From JANQIO01 sp036351375 (lineage in GTDB: Bacteria > Pseudomonadota > Gammaproteobacteria > Pseudomonadales > Halieaceae), in contig JAZBOY010000100.1 in assembly GCA_036351375.1 (NCBI GenBank), forward strand, positions 1-64,000: a DNA stretch of 64,000 bases, written 5' to 3'. The stretch's first letter is position 1. Every line of letters starts with the position of its first letter. Position numbers and translations under genes: made by a program. The notes below the pieces were generated by a model. That model was not told the DNA's origin, searched no databases, and saw only the letters and a list, made by a program, of their open reading frames with translations. Positions 17,433 through 25,251 of this stretch are shown here, in pieces.

Positions 17433-19321
17433 TCCATTGCTTCTCCGGTAAGCACCTCGAGGTTGTAGCGCTCCTGGGCATTCAGGCGCCCTTCGTCACG
17501 CGCCCTGGTCAGCGCGGCAAGACTGTCCTCGTAATCTGCAGATCGACCCAGGTTGGCCGCAAAATACAGTCGCATCATCTGTGCCCTCAGGTCATTCGGC
17601 GAGCGTTGTAACAAGCGGTTCACATAGTACAACGCCTGCTCATAACGCTGCAGGTGATTCTCCAGAATCGCCAGTGACAGAAAAAGCTTTGGCGTCACTT
17701 TCTGTCGATCAGCTCGCAATACCAGCCCGCCCCAGTGATCCGCCAGCGCGACCAGGTCGGTGCCGGGACAGGCGCCGCCAATCAGCTTCCTGGCAAGGTT
17801 GTAGCTGTTCTCATTGACCAGGCGGTCGCGGAAGTCATCCTCACTCATTTCCCAGGCCAGGAAAGTCTCGTCAGGAATACGCCCCTCGGCCCGGCAATAC
17901 ACCATGGCCTCCGTAAGCCGGTGTCGGAAGCCGCCCTCGGGATCCAGCGCCTCCACCCTGGCGACATAATCCAGCGCCAGTGCGGCATCGCCGAGGGCCG
18001 CCATTTCCAGCGCCAGCCCCTCGTTGGCACGCACCGAGTCAGGGAAGCGTGATTCCGCCACCAGGTGAAACATCCGGCCGTTGGACCAGATCTGCGTCTC
18101 CACCGCGGTGGCGAGCAGCGCGTGCAACAGCAACACCGCCAGCACACCTCGCGACCAGTACAGGGCGGCGGGAAAGTTCGCCACCACAGCGGCCAGCGCC
18201 GTCACCAGGGCGACGAACAAGCCCACCGCCGGCAGGTAGTTGCGGTGCTCGAAATAGAGTTCCAGGGGAAAGATGCTGCCCTCCAGGACATGCCCCACGA
18301 GGAAAAACAGCAGGCCAAAACCAACCCCGCGCCAGCGCTGGAAACGCAGCGCCAGCAGTGCAGCCGGTACGACAAGTCCCCAGCCCAGAAGGGCCCAGAG
18401 CGTGGTCCCGGGACGGGTGAGACCGGTGGAGTAATGATAGGCGTCGTGATACAGACCCAGCGCGTCGCCGTCTACCCACAGCAGCTGGGCGAGGTAGTGC
18501 CAGAGAACACGCGGCTGGGTAAGCAGCCGCTCGCCGAGGCTGAATTCCCTGATGCCATAGCCCGCCAGCAGCGAATCGTAGAACAGCAGCAGGTAGGCCA
18601 GCACGGTTACCAGGCCAAGCGCCACCAGGGCAAGATGCAGTTTCAACAAACGGTCGATCGGACCGCCCTGCTGGCGCGGATGGTCGCGGGGCTGCAGCAC
18701 CGCCAGTTCCAGCAGCACCAGCAGGGGCAAGGCCAGCACAGCGTTTTCCTTGCTGAGGATGGCCAGCACCACTGATATCAGGGCCAGCGCCCACCAGGGG
18801 CTGCGCCATTCGGCGCGACCATCGCGCCGCCAGCGCAGGTAGGCACACAGTGACATCAGGCTGAACAGCGTCGCCAGCTGCGCCATGCGCTGCACCATGT
18901 ACAGCGTGGTGCTCACCAACAGGGGAGCCAGCAGCCACATCGCCGCCACCCACAGTGCGCACTCCCGGCGCCGTTGCAGGCCGAGTGCTGTGAACAGCTG
19001 CAGGCTGAACAGCCAGACCAGCACGCCGGTCAACAGGTGAATCAACAGGTTGCTGAACTTGGCGCCCCAGATACCGCCGTCCAGCAGGTAGAGATCGAGC
19101 ATGAAACTCGCCATCGACACGGGCCGGCCCAGCGGGCCGGAGGGATTGTCCGTCAGCACGTCGACGGCGAACCCTTCTTTCGCCACCAGCGCCTGTACCC
19201 TTTCCAGGTTGGCGGCATCGTCCAGCAGGATCGGCCCGGCCAGCCCCGGCCAGTAGATCCAGCCGGTGAGAAGCAGCAGGCCCAGCAGCAATGCCCCGGT
19301 GCGCACCTGGGTTCGGATCAT
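17429..19321 (-). CDS. TMTC-like membrane protein with C-terminal TPR-like region (putative GT-C O-glycosyltransferase), copy B
   Basis: 630 residues: about 10 to 11 membrane spans (residues 10-430), then about 190 residues of helical repeats of TPR type. The N-terminal loop carries LLDDAANL with D34-D35. GRPVSMASF follows around residue 66, LSKENAVLALPLL around 190, and FEHRNYLPAVG around 357. These correspond to patterns in eukaryotic TMTC proteins, GT-C O-mannosyltransferases with a first-loop DD, an SKEQG-like stretch and an ERxxYLPSxG stretch. I infer a lipid-linked-sugar transferase acting on proteins in the periplasm. It is paralogous to and overlaps the upstream copy A, and lies next to two DPM1-like genes behind pilA. 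Function in bacteria not proven. Confidence 0.75.
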   Translation of the reverse strand: MIRTQVRTGALLLGLLLLTGWIYWPGLAGPILLDDAANLERVQALVAKEGFAVDVLTDNPSGPLGRPVSMASFMLDLYLLDGGIWGAKFSNLLIHLLTGVLVWLFSLQLFTALGLQRRRECALWVAAMWLLAPLLVSTTLYMVQRMAQLATLFSLMSLCAYLRWRRDGRAEWRSPWWALALISVVLAILSKENAVLALPLLVLLELAVLQPRDHPRQQGGPIDRLLKLHLALVALGLVTVLAYLLLFYDSLLAGYGIREFSLGERLLTQPRVLWHYLAQLLWVDGDALGLYHDAYHYSTGLTRPGTTLWALLGWGLVVPAALLALRFQRWRGVGFGLLFFLVGHVLEGSIFPLELYFEHRNYLPAVGLFVALVTALAAVVANFPAALYWSRGVLAVLLLHALLATAVETQIWSNGRMFHLVAESRFPDSVRANEGLALEMAALGDAALALDYVARVEALDPEGGFRHRLTEAMVYCRAEGRIPDETFLAWEMSEDDFRDRLVNENSYNLARKLIGGACPGTDLVALADHWGGLVLRADRQKVTPKLFLSLAILENHLQRYEQALYYVNRLLQRSPNDLRAQMMRLYFAANLGRSADYEDSLAALTRARDEGRLNAQERYNLEVLTGEAME

Positions 19322-21201
19322 GGCAGTACCTGCCCGGCGCTGCGCAGCGCAGCGAGATCACCGTCCTGCTCCAGCAGTTCACCGAGCACGGCGGCGGCGC
19401 CGGCTTTATGGCCCTGCGCCAGGTACCAGCTGGCCAGCTGGTAATAACCAGTGGGGTGAGTGGGCCGGCTGTCGATGGCTTCACGGCTCAGCATGATCGC
19501 CCGCGCCAGGTCGCCCCTGACTTCTCCGTAGTAGCGCGCCAGGAATGCCGGGTAGGCAGGGTTGTCTGGATAGCGTGAACGCAGCGCGCTGACCATCGCC
19601 AGCAGACGCTCCTCGGGTATCTCGCAGTAGCCCGCCAGCAGGCAACGGTTGAGGAATTCCAGGGCATTGCCGTCGGAGGGTTCCATCACTCGCTCCTCCG
19701 CCGCCCGCTGCAGCGCTTCCAGCGTCGGCTCGCGGGACATGGCCGGGAACCAGCGGCTGTCGACATATAGCAGGCTGACCAGCGCCGGAAGGTGATGCGG
19801 GTCGAGCTCCAGCAGGTATTCAAAATAGCGTCGCGCCGCCAACACATGTTGCTGCGAGGCCGCAAGGTCCTCGACTTCATCCGCCAGGCGCATTCTCAGG
19901 TTGGCGTAGTAGTAGACAGTGTGCTCCGACTGCGGATGGTGGCGCAGCTGTGCCTCGTACAGGCGCAGTTCATTCCCCCATTGCACGCTGCGCAGGCCCA
20001 GAGCCACGCAGAGGGGCAACAGCACGATGGCCAACACCACCGGTCGCGAGGCCGCGGGCACGCGCGGGTATAACAGAAACACCGGCAACAGCGCGAGGGC
20101 GGCATTGCCGAGGTAGCTGCGATGCTCATAGGCGAGATCCAGCGGAATCACACTGGATTCGATGGCGTGGGTAATCAGAAAGAAGCCGACGCAAAAGGCA
20201 AACAGGGGCTGCCGCTTCACAGTAGCCAGACTCACCGCCACCAGGGTCAGCCACCCGGCCACAGCGGTGGCAGTGGTCCAGGGCTGCAGCCAGCCGCGCG
20301 AGATGGCAATGTCGTCGTGGAACAGGCTCATGCGACCGATGTCGGGCCAGTAGAACAGGCTCACATAGTGCCACAGCACACGGGCCTGGGTGAGCAGACG
20401 TTCATCGCTGGCGATGCCGCGCCAGCTGCTGCGCTGTTGCAGCCATGCGGGCTCCGCCAGGGCAACCAGCGCAACACCGACCAGCGGTGCGAGACAGGCA
20501 ATCCCGGCCAGCCATTGCAGCCACGGCAATCGGCGGCCGGCATAGCGACCGCGAAACAGCAGCGCCTCCATCAGCGCCAGCAGTGGCAGCAGGAGAATCC
20601 CGTCTTCCTTGGACAGGACGGCGGCCAGGGTAAGCAGAACCAGAAGGAACAGGGTTCGCGACAGCTCGACCGCGCTCGCTGTCTGCTCGAGCCATCGACT
20701 GCGATGGCGGGTGTAGAGGTAAAGCGCCAACAGGGTAAACAGCGCCGACAGCTGCTCCATGCGCTGCACGCTGTACAGCACCGTGGAAAGCTGCATCGGA
20801 TTCAAAAGCCACAGCAGGCCTGCAGCCAGGGCGCCCTGCCCCGCCTGTTCCTCGGACCAACCAAGAGCGGGCGTGCGCAGCAGCAGGCGCAGCCACTGGT
20901 AGAGCACCAGGGCCGCCAGCATGTGAATGACGAGATTGACGGACTTCTCCAGGAGGGCACTGTGACCGATGAGGCCGTGACTCAGTGCAAAACTCAGCAT
21001 GCTGACCGGTCGGCCAGTAGGCCCTGCACTGGAGCTGTCCAACGCCACCAGCCAGGCCTGGAAACTGCCCGGGTCAGCACCCAACGCAGGGTTGCGGACC
21101 AGAGCAATCACCGAGTCGAAGGTAAAAGGGCCAAACAGGCCCGGCAGATAGAGCAGCAGGCACAAGAGAGCCGCCACCCACAGCCACCTGTGTTCAATCA
21201 T
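19318..21201 (-). CDS. TMTC-like membrane protein with C-terminal TPR-like region (putative GT-C O-glycosyltransferase), copy A
   Basis: 627 residues, same plan as copy B: about 10 membrane spans, then a repeat region with YFEYLLELDPHHLPALVSLL and PTHPTGYYQLASWYLAQG as clear TPR-like units. Conserved stretches are GRPVSMLSF, VLYSVQRMEQLSALF, LSKEDGILLLPLL (about 197) and AYEHRSYLGNAAL (about 357). The first-loop motif is FDS (D29-S30), where copy B has DD, so one of the paired acidic residues is lost. ATG start at 21201. It lies 22 bp beyond the pilA terminator, and its stop overlaps copy B by ATGA. The two copies may differ in acceptor or sugar, or one may be a helper. Confidence 0.72.
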   Translation of the reverse strand: MIEHRWLWVAALLCLLLYLPGLFGPFTFDSVIALVRNPALGADPGSFQAWLVALDSSSAGPTGRPVSMLSFALSHGLIGHSALLEKSVNLVIHMLAALVLYQWLRLLLRTPALGWSEEQAGQGALAAGLLWLLNPMQLSTVLYSVQRMEQLSALFTLLALYLYTRHRSRWLEQTASAVELSRTLFLLVLLTLAAVLSKEDGILLLPLLALMEALLFRGRYAGRRLPWLQWLAGIACLAPLVGVALVALAEPAWLQQRSSWRGIASDERLLTQARVLWHYVSLFYWPDIGRMSLFHDDIAISRGWLQPWTTATAVAGWLTLVAVSLATVKRQPLFAFCVGFFLITHAIESSVIPLDLAYEHRSYLGNAALALLPVFLLYPRVPAASRPVVLAIVLLPLCVALGLRSVQWGNELRLYEAQLRHHPQSEHTVYYYANLRMRLADEVEDLAASQQHVLAARRYFEYLLELDPHHLPALVSLLYVDSRWFPAMSREPTLEALQRAAEERVMEPSDGNALEFLNRCLLAGYCEIPEERLLAMVSALRSRYPDNPAYPAFLARYYGEVRGDLARAIMLSREAIDSRPTHPTGYYQLASWYLAQGHKAGAAAVLGELLEQDGDLAALRSAGQVLP

Positions 21202-21221
21202 CTAGGCGTTCCGTCATGACA

Positions 21222-21250
21222 AAAAAAACCCGGGCAGAGCCCGGGTTTTT
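21222..21250 (-). terminator. Intrinsic terminator after pilA (works in both directions)
   Basis: AACCCGGGC-TCT-GCCCGGGTT with T-runs on both strands (eight As on the + side at 21221-21228, five Ts at 21246-21250). It lies 15 bp after the pilA stop and 20 bp before the TMTC-like copy A start. It probably lets pilA mRNA accumulate far above the downstream glycan genes. Confidence 0.9.
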
Positions 21251-21264
21251 CACTGAAGCGGGTA

Positions 21265-21723
21265 TTAGCCGCGGCAGTTGGCCGGCAGGTACTTCGAGGG
21301 TACTGCAGTAGTGGTCGGAGTTGCACCACCGGGGCGGCATTTCCACTGGACCGTACCACCTTGAGTACCGGTGAGGGACAGGGAAATCATGAATGCAGAT
21401 GCATTGATGTCGCCACCAACGTCACTGGCCACTTCAACCGTAACAACACCCGTAGAGGTGTAGGATACGGAATCAACGATCGGCGTACCGATGTTGGTGC
21501 GCAGGCCGGCCTGTGCAGCGCTGCTCGGCAGACGGTTGTTAGCGATGTAGAACTCGGTAACGTTGGTCTTGCCTTCGCCCAGCAGAGCAATCGGCTCAGA
21601 CATCTTGGCGCGAATGGTGTAGTCCTGGTACGCGGGCAGAGCCACGGCAGCCAGAATGCCGATGATCGCAATAACGATCATCAGTTCGATCAGGGTAAAA
21701 CCCTTTTGGACTTGCTTGTTCAT
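21265..21723 (-). CDS. pilA: Type IV pilin major subunit PilA
   Basis: 152 residues with a short class IVa leader, MNKQVQKG, then FTLIELMIVIAIIGILAAVA: Phe1 and Glu5 of mature pilin, cleaved and N-methylated by PilD. The hydrophobic helix is followed by a globular domain closed by a disulfide loop between C129 and C150. That loop is short and rich in Thr (T135, T137-T139, S143), a plausible O-glycan site. There is no C-terminal Ser of the kind used by Pseudomonas TfpO. Good Shine-Dalgarno (CAGGAGACA before ATG 21723). Transcribed alone, with its own sigma-54-type promoter and a strong terminator, facing away from pilBCD. Confidence 0.97.
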   Translation of the reverse strand: MNKQVQKGFTLIELMIVIAIIGILAAVALPAYQDYTIRAKMSEPIALLGEGKTNVTEFYIANNRLPSSAAQAGLRTNIGTPIVDSVSYTSTGVVTVEVASDVGGDINASAFMISLSLTGTQGGTVQWKCRPGGATPTTTAVPSKYLPANCRG

Positions 21724-21821
21724 TGTATGTCTCCTGAAAAGACTCGTTTGTTTACTTTAAGTTTAAGCCCGGTGTTGCCTGTCCGGACGCGCCAGGCTTA
21801 ATCCCAGCAACACCCGTTACT

Positions 21822-21839
21822 AAGCACGGCCTGTGCCAA
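21822..21839 (-). promoter_or_regulatory. Candidate sigma-54 (-24/-12) promoter for pilA
   Basis: On the minus strand TTGGCAC-N5-GTGCTTA matches the TGGCAC-N5-TTGC consensus at all of the -24 element and three of four core bases at -12. It lies about 100 bp upstream of the pilA ATG, which leaves a leader of about 90 nt. pilA is known to be driven by sigma-54 with the PilS/PilR system in Pseudomonas. pilS and pilR are not in this window. Confidence 0.65.
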
Positions 21840-21951
21840 CTTTTCACACTTCGCCGAATTTTCGTGTTTTCTGTCTATTTTTCAATAACTTAAGTCATAA
21901 CTAGCGGGGGCTAGCACTCCTCTGCACCGCAGCCTGCGGCAAGCCAGCGAA

Positions 21952-22045
21952 TGTCAAAGTATGACAATGATTGTCAGTGTGTGACGGACCGCACGTACTG
22001 GCAGGGGCACTCTGTGACAGACCGCAAAAATCGGGGGATTCGACA
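21952..22045. promoter_or_regulatory. pilA-pilB divergent spacer: TGTC/GACA repeats, possible PilR upstream sites
   Basis: The 491-bp gap between pilA and pilB has no gene. About 115 to 200 bp upstream of the sigma-54 element are TGACAA-TGA-TTGTCA (21962-21976), another TGTCA at 21953, and a direct repeat GTGACGGACCGCA / GTGACAGACCGCA (21981-21993 and 22014-22026), spaced 33 bp, about three helical turns. PilR in Pseudomonas binds TGTC-type repeats upstream of pilA, so these are candidate enhancer sites. The assignment is inferred. Confidence 0.4.
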
Positions 22046-22070
22046 CTGTAAGGCCGCATTTATGGCGGGT

Positions 22071-22086
22071 ATACTCGATCGAGTAT
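22071..22086. promoter_or_regulatory. Perfect 16-bp palindrome upstream of pilB
   Basis: ATACTCGATCGAGTAT is a perfect palindrome 129 bp before the pilB ATG. A TATACT hexamer (22070-22075) overlaps its left edge and could be a -10 element for pilB, though I see no good -35. This fits an operator for a dimeric regulator. No factor is assigned. Confidence 0.4.
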
Positions 22087-22214
22087 CAGGTGTCACCAGC
22101 CTGTATAGCGCGTTCACGAGACGCGCGGGTACTGGTGGAGCTTCCTCCTGGTCAGGCTGCGACATAAAGAATGCTGCAATATAAAGAAAGCAATTAAGAG
22201 CATCAGACTCGAAC

Positions 22215-23936
22215 ATGACAAATAAACCCCCAACCCAGCTGAGTGGCCTGGCGGGCCGCCTGGTAGCCGACGGTCTCCTCGAAGCCGAGGATGCGCAATC
22301 CGCGCTGGCCGAAGCGGCACGGGAAAAAACTCCCTTTGTTACCCACCTGGTTGAAAACGATTATATCGGCGGCCAGCAGCTGGCGGAGATGGCGTCTGAA
22401 GAATTTGGGGTGCCGCTGTTCGACATCACAGCGTTCAACCTGGAGTCGATACCCAAGGATCTCGTATCACCAGGCCTGGCAGTAAAACACCACGCCCTAC
22501 CCCTGTTCCGCCGCGGCAATCGCCTTTACATCGCAGTTTCTGATCCCACCAATCTTACCGGCCTCGACGAACTCAAGTTCCACACCGGCATCAATACTGA
22601 CGCCGTACTGGTCGAGGAAAAGGCGCTGACAGCAGCCATCGGCTCCTGGGCGGACTCCGAGGATGCGCTGGGCGGCGACCTGGGTGACCTGGATGACGCC
22701 GGGCTGGAAGACCTGGACGTCGAGGCGGTCGACGAAGACGGCGGTGGTGGTGCCGACGACGGCGGCAATGTCGACGAAACGCCGGTGGTACGTTTCGTCA
22801 ACAAGGTGCTGCTGGACGCGATCAAGTCAGGAGCCTCGGATATCCACTTCGAGCCCTACGAAAAGATTTACCGCGTGCGCTTCCGTACCGATGGCATCCT
22901 GCACGAGGTGGTCCGCCCACCGGCTAACCTGGCCGGTCGCCTGGCGGCCCGACTCAAGGTCATGTCGCAGATGGACATCTCCGAACGCCGCGTGCCCCAG
23001 GACGGCCGTATCAAGATGAAGTTGTCCAAGAACCGCGCCATCGACTTCCGCGTGAACACGCTGCCACTGCTGTTCGGCGAAAAAATCGTGCTGCGTATCC
23101 TCGACCCCTCCAGCGCCCAGATGGGTATCGATATGCTGGGTTACGAGGACTTCCAAAAAGACTTGTACATGAACGCGCTGGAGCAACCCCAGGGCATGAT
23201 CCTGGTGACCGGCCCCACGGGCTCAGGCAAGACAGTATCACTCTACACCGGCCTCAATATTCTTAACACTCCCGAGCGCAACATCTCCACCGCGGAAGAT
23301 CCGGTGGAGATCAACCTCGAGGGCATCAATCAGTGCCACGTAAACCCCAAGGTGGGGCTTACCTTTGCCGAGGCCCTCCGGTCCTTCCTGCGCCAGGACC
23401 CGGACATCATCATGGTGGGCGAGATTCGTGACCTCGAGACGGCTGAAATTTCTATCAAGGCAGCGCAGACGGGCCACATGGTGATGTCTACCCTGCACAC
23501 TAACAGCGCTGCGGAGACCATTACCCGCCTGCTGAACATGGGTGTACCGCCTTTCAACCTGGCCACTTCGGTCAACCTGATTATCGCCCAGCGCCTCGCC
23601 CGCCGACTTTGCAAAGAGTGCAAGGAGCCTGCCGAACTGCCTGATAGCGTTCTCAAGGATGCAGGCTTCACCGATGAAATGATCGAAAAGGCGACCATCT
23701 TCAAGCCGGTTGGCTGTGCCAAGTGCGCCGGCGGCTACAAAGGGCGGGTTGGCGTTTACGAGGTTGTGCGCGTGACCCCCTCAATCGCTCGCATCATCAT
23801 GGAGGAAGGCAACTCCATCGAGATTGCAGCCAAGGCGCGCGAAGAGGGCTTCAACGACCTGCGCATGTCGGCCTTGCGCAAAGCCATGTTCGGGGACACC
23901 AGTCTCGAAGAAGTCAACCGGGTTACTACAGACTAA
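22215..23936 (+). CDS. pilB: Type IV pilus extension ATPase PilB
   Basis: 573 residues. N-terminal MshEN-type domain (about 1-150), then an acidic linker (DLGDLDDAGLEDLDVEAVDED) and the GspE/PilB ATPase. The ATPase has GPTGSGKTVSLYTG (Walker A), IIMVGEIRD (Walker B with catalytic Glu), the His box TGHMVMSTLHTNSA, and a tetracysteine zinc motif CKECKE...GCAKC. It is the cytoplasmic hexameric motor for pilus assembly. First gene of pilB-pilC-pilD-coaE. ATG start at 22215. Confidence 0.97.
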   Translation: MTNKPPTQLSGLAGRLVADGLLEAEDAQSALAEAAREKTPFVTHLVENDYIGGQQLAEMASEEFGVPLFDITAFNLESIPKDLVSPGLAVKHHALPLFRRGNRLYIAVSDPTNLTGLDELKFHTGINTDAVLVEEKALTAAIGSWADSEDALGGDLGDLDDAGLEDLDVEAVDEDGGGGADDGGNVDETPVVRFVNKVLLDAIKSGASDIHFEPYEKIYRVRFRTDGILHEVVRPPANLAGRLAARLKVMSQMDISERRVPQDGRIKMKLSKNRAIDFRVNTLPLLFGEKIVLRILDPSSAQMGIDMLGYEDFQKDLYMNALEQPQGMILVTGPTGSGKTVSLYTGLNILNTPERNISTAEDPVEINLEGINQCHVNPKVGLTFAEALRSFLRQDPDIIMVGEIRDLETAEISIKAAQTGHMVMSTLHTNSAAETITRLLNMGVPPFNLATSVNLIIAQRLARRLCKECKEPAELPDSVLKDAGFTDEMIEKATIFKPVGCAKCAGGYKGRVGVYEVVRVTPSIARIIMEEGNSIEIAAKAREEGFNDLRMSALRKAMFGDTSLEEVNRVTTD

Positions 23937-23990
23937 GCGCTAGCGCTTATAACGGGTCAATAACAGGACAAGCAGGCAACGGATCAAGCT

Positions 23991-25211
23991 ATGGCTACCA
24001 GCGCATCGAAAGGACAAATCTTCACCTGGCAGGGCACCGATAAACAGGGGCGCACTAGCAAGGGCGAAATTGAATCCGTCAGCCTGGCGATGGCCAAGGC
24101 GCAGCTGCGCCGCCAGGGTATCAAGCCAAAAACGGTCAGGAAAAAGGCCAAGCCCCTGTTCGGCGGCGGCGGCAAGAAGATCAAGCCGATGGATATCGCG
24201 ATCTTCACGCGCCAGCTCGCTACCATGATGAAAGCCGGCGTGCCGCTGGTCCAGAGTTTCGATATTGTCGGTGAGGGTCTCGAGAATCCCAGCATGCGAG
24301 AGGTCGTCTTCAGCATCAAGGCCGACGTCGCGTCGGGTACCGGCCTCTCGGTAGCACTGGAAAAATATCCCCAATACTTCGACGACCTGTTTGTGAGCCT
24401 GGTGGCGTCGGGTGAAACCTCCGGTACCCTGGAAACCATGCTCGACCGGGTTGCCACCTACAAGGAAAAGTCGGAGGCCCTGAAAGCCAAGATCAAGAAG
24501 GCACTGACCTACCCGATCGCGGTGGTGGTGGTGGCCCTGGTGGTAACCGCGCTGCTGCTGATCAAGGTGGTACCGCAGTTTGCCGAGACCTTTTCCTCCT
24601 TCGGATCCGAACTGCCAGCCTTCACCTTGTTCGTACTGAACATATCGAATTTCACACAGGACTGGTGGTTCATCATTCTCATCAGCCTGATCGTGATAGG
24701 CGCCGTCTACAAGGAAGTTCACAAACGTTCGTTCGCGTTCCGGGAGGCACAGGACAAGGTGATGTTGAAGATGCCCATCATCGGCGACATCGTCTACAAC
24801 TCTGTGATCGCGCGTTTCTCCCGCACGCTGGCGACGACGTTTGCCGCCGGTGTGCCTTTGGTTGACGCCCTGGAATCTGTGGTCGGTGCCGCCGGGAGCA
24901 TTCCCTATGCCAAGGCTATCCGCAACATCAAAGATGATGTAACCACCGGTTCTACGCTCTATAGCTCGATAAGCCAGACGGGCATGTTCCCGCTGATGCT
25001 GCTGCAGATGGTGTCTATCGGTGAGGAATCCGGTGCCCTTGATGAAATGCTGGAGAAAGTTGCCACCTACTACGAGGAAGCGGTGGATAACGCCGTCGAC
25101 AGCCTCAGCTCGCTGATGGAACCGCTGATCATGTCCGTGCTGGGTGTGCTGGTCGGTGGCCTCATGGTGGCCATGTACCTGCCCATCTTCATGCTGGGTT
25201 CGGTGGTCTAA
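23991..25211 (+). CDS. pilC: Type IV pilus inner-membrane platform protein PilC
   Basis: 406 residues with two repeated T2SF domains (about residues 70-195 and 270-395). Each carries the FTRQLATMMKAGVPLVQSF / FSRTLATTFAAGVPLVDAL pattern, and there are three membrane helices (VVVVALVVTALLLIKVV, WFIILISLIVIGAVY, LIMSVLGVLVGGLMVAMYLP). It couples the PilB motor to pilin insertion. The N-terminal FTWQGTDKQGRTSKGEIES is typical. Start ATG 23991, 54 bp after pilB. Confidence 0.97.
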   Translation: MATSASKGQIFTWQGTDKQGRTSKGEIESVSLAMAKAQLRRQGIKPKTVRKKAKPLFGGGGKKIKPMDIAIFTRQLATMMKAGVPLVQSFDIVGEGLENPSMREVVFSIKADVASGTGLSVALEKYPQYFDDLFVSLVASGETSGTLETMLDRVATYKEKSEALKAKIKKALTYPIAVVVVALVVTALLLIKVVPQFAETFSSFGSELPAFTLFVLNISNFTQDWWFIILISLIVIGAVYKEVHKRSFAFREAQDKVMLKMPIIGDIVYNSVIARFSRTLATTFAAGVPLVDALESVVGAAGSIPYAKAIRNIKDDVTTGSTLYSSISQTGMFPLMLLQMVSIGEESGALDEMLEKVATYYEEAVDNAVDSLSSLMEPLIMSVLGVLVGGLMVAMYLPIFMLGSVV

Positions 25212-25251
25212 GGCTCACAGCTCACCGCCCGCAAGCCTACCCCCACAAGCC

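Noticed and set aside
21951..22184. 77-residue + strand frame in the pilA-pilB spacer
   Set aside because: It covers the likely regulatory repeats and has no protein-like features.
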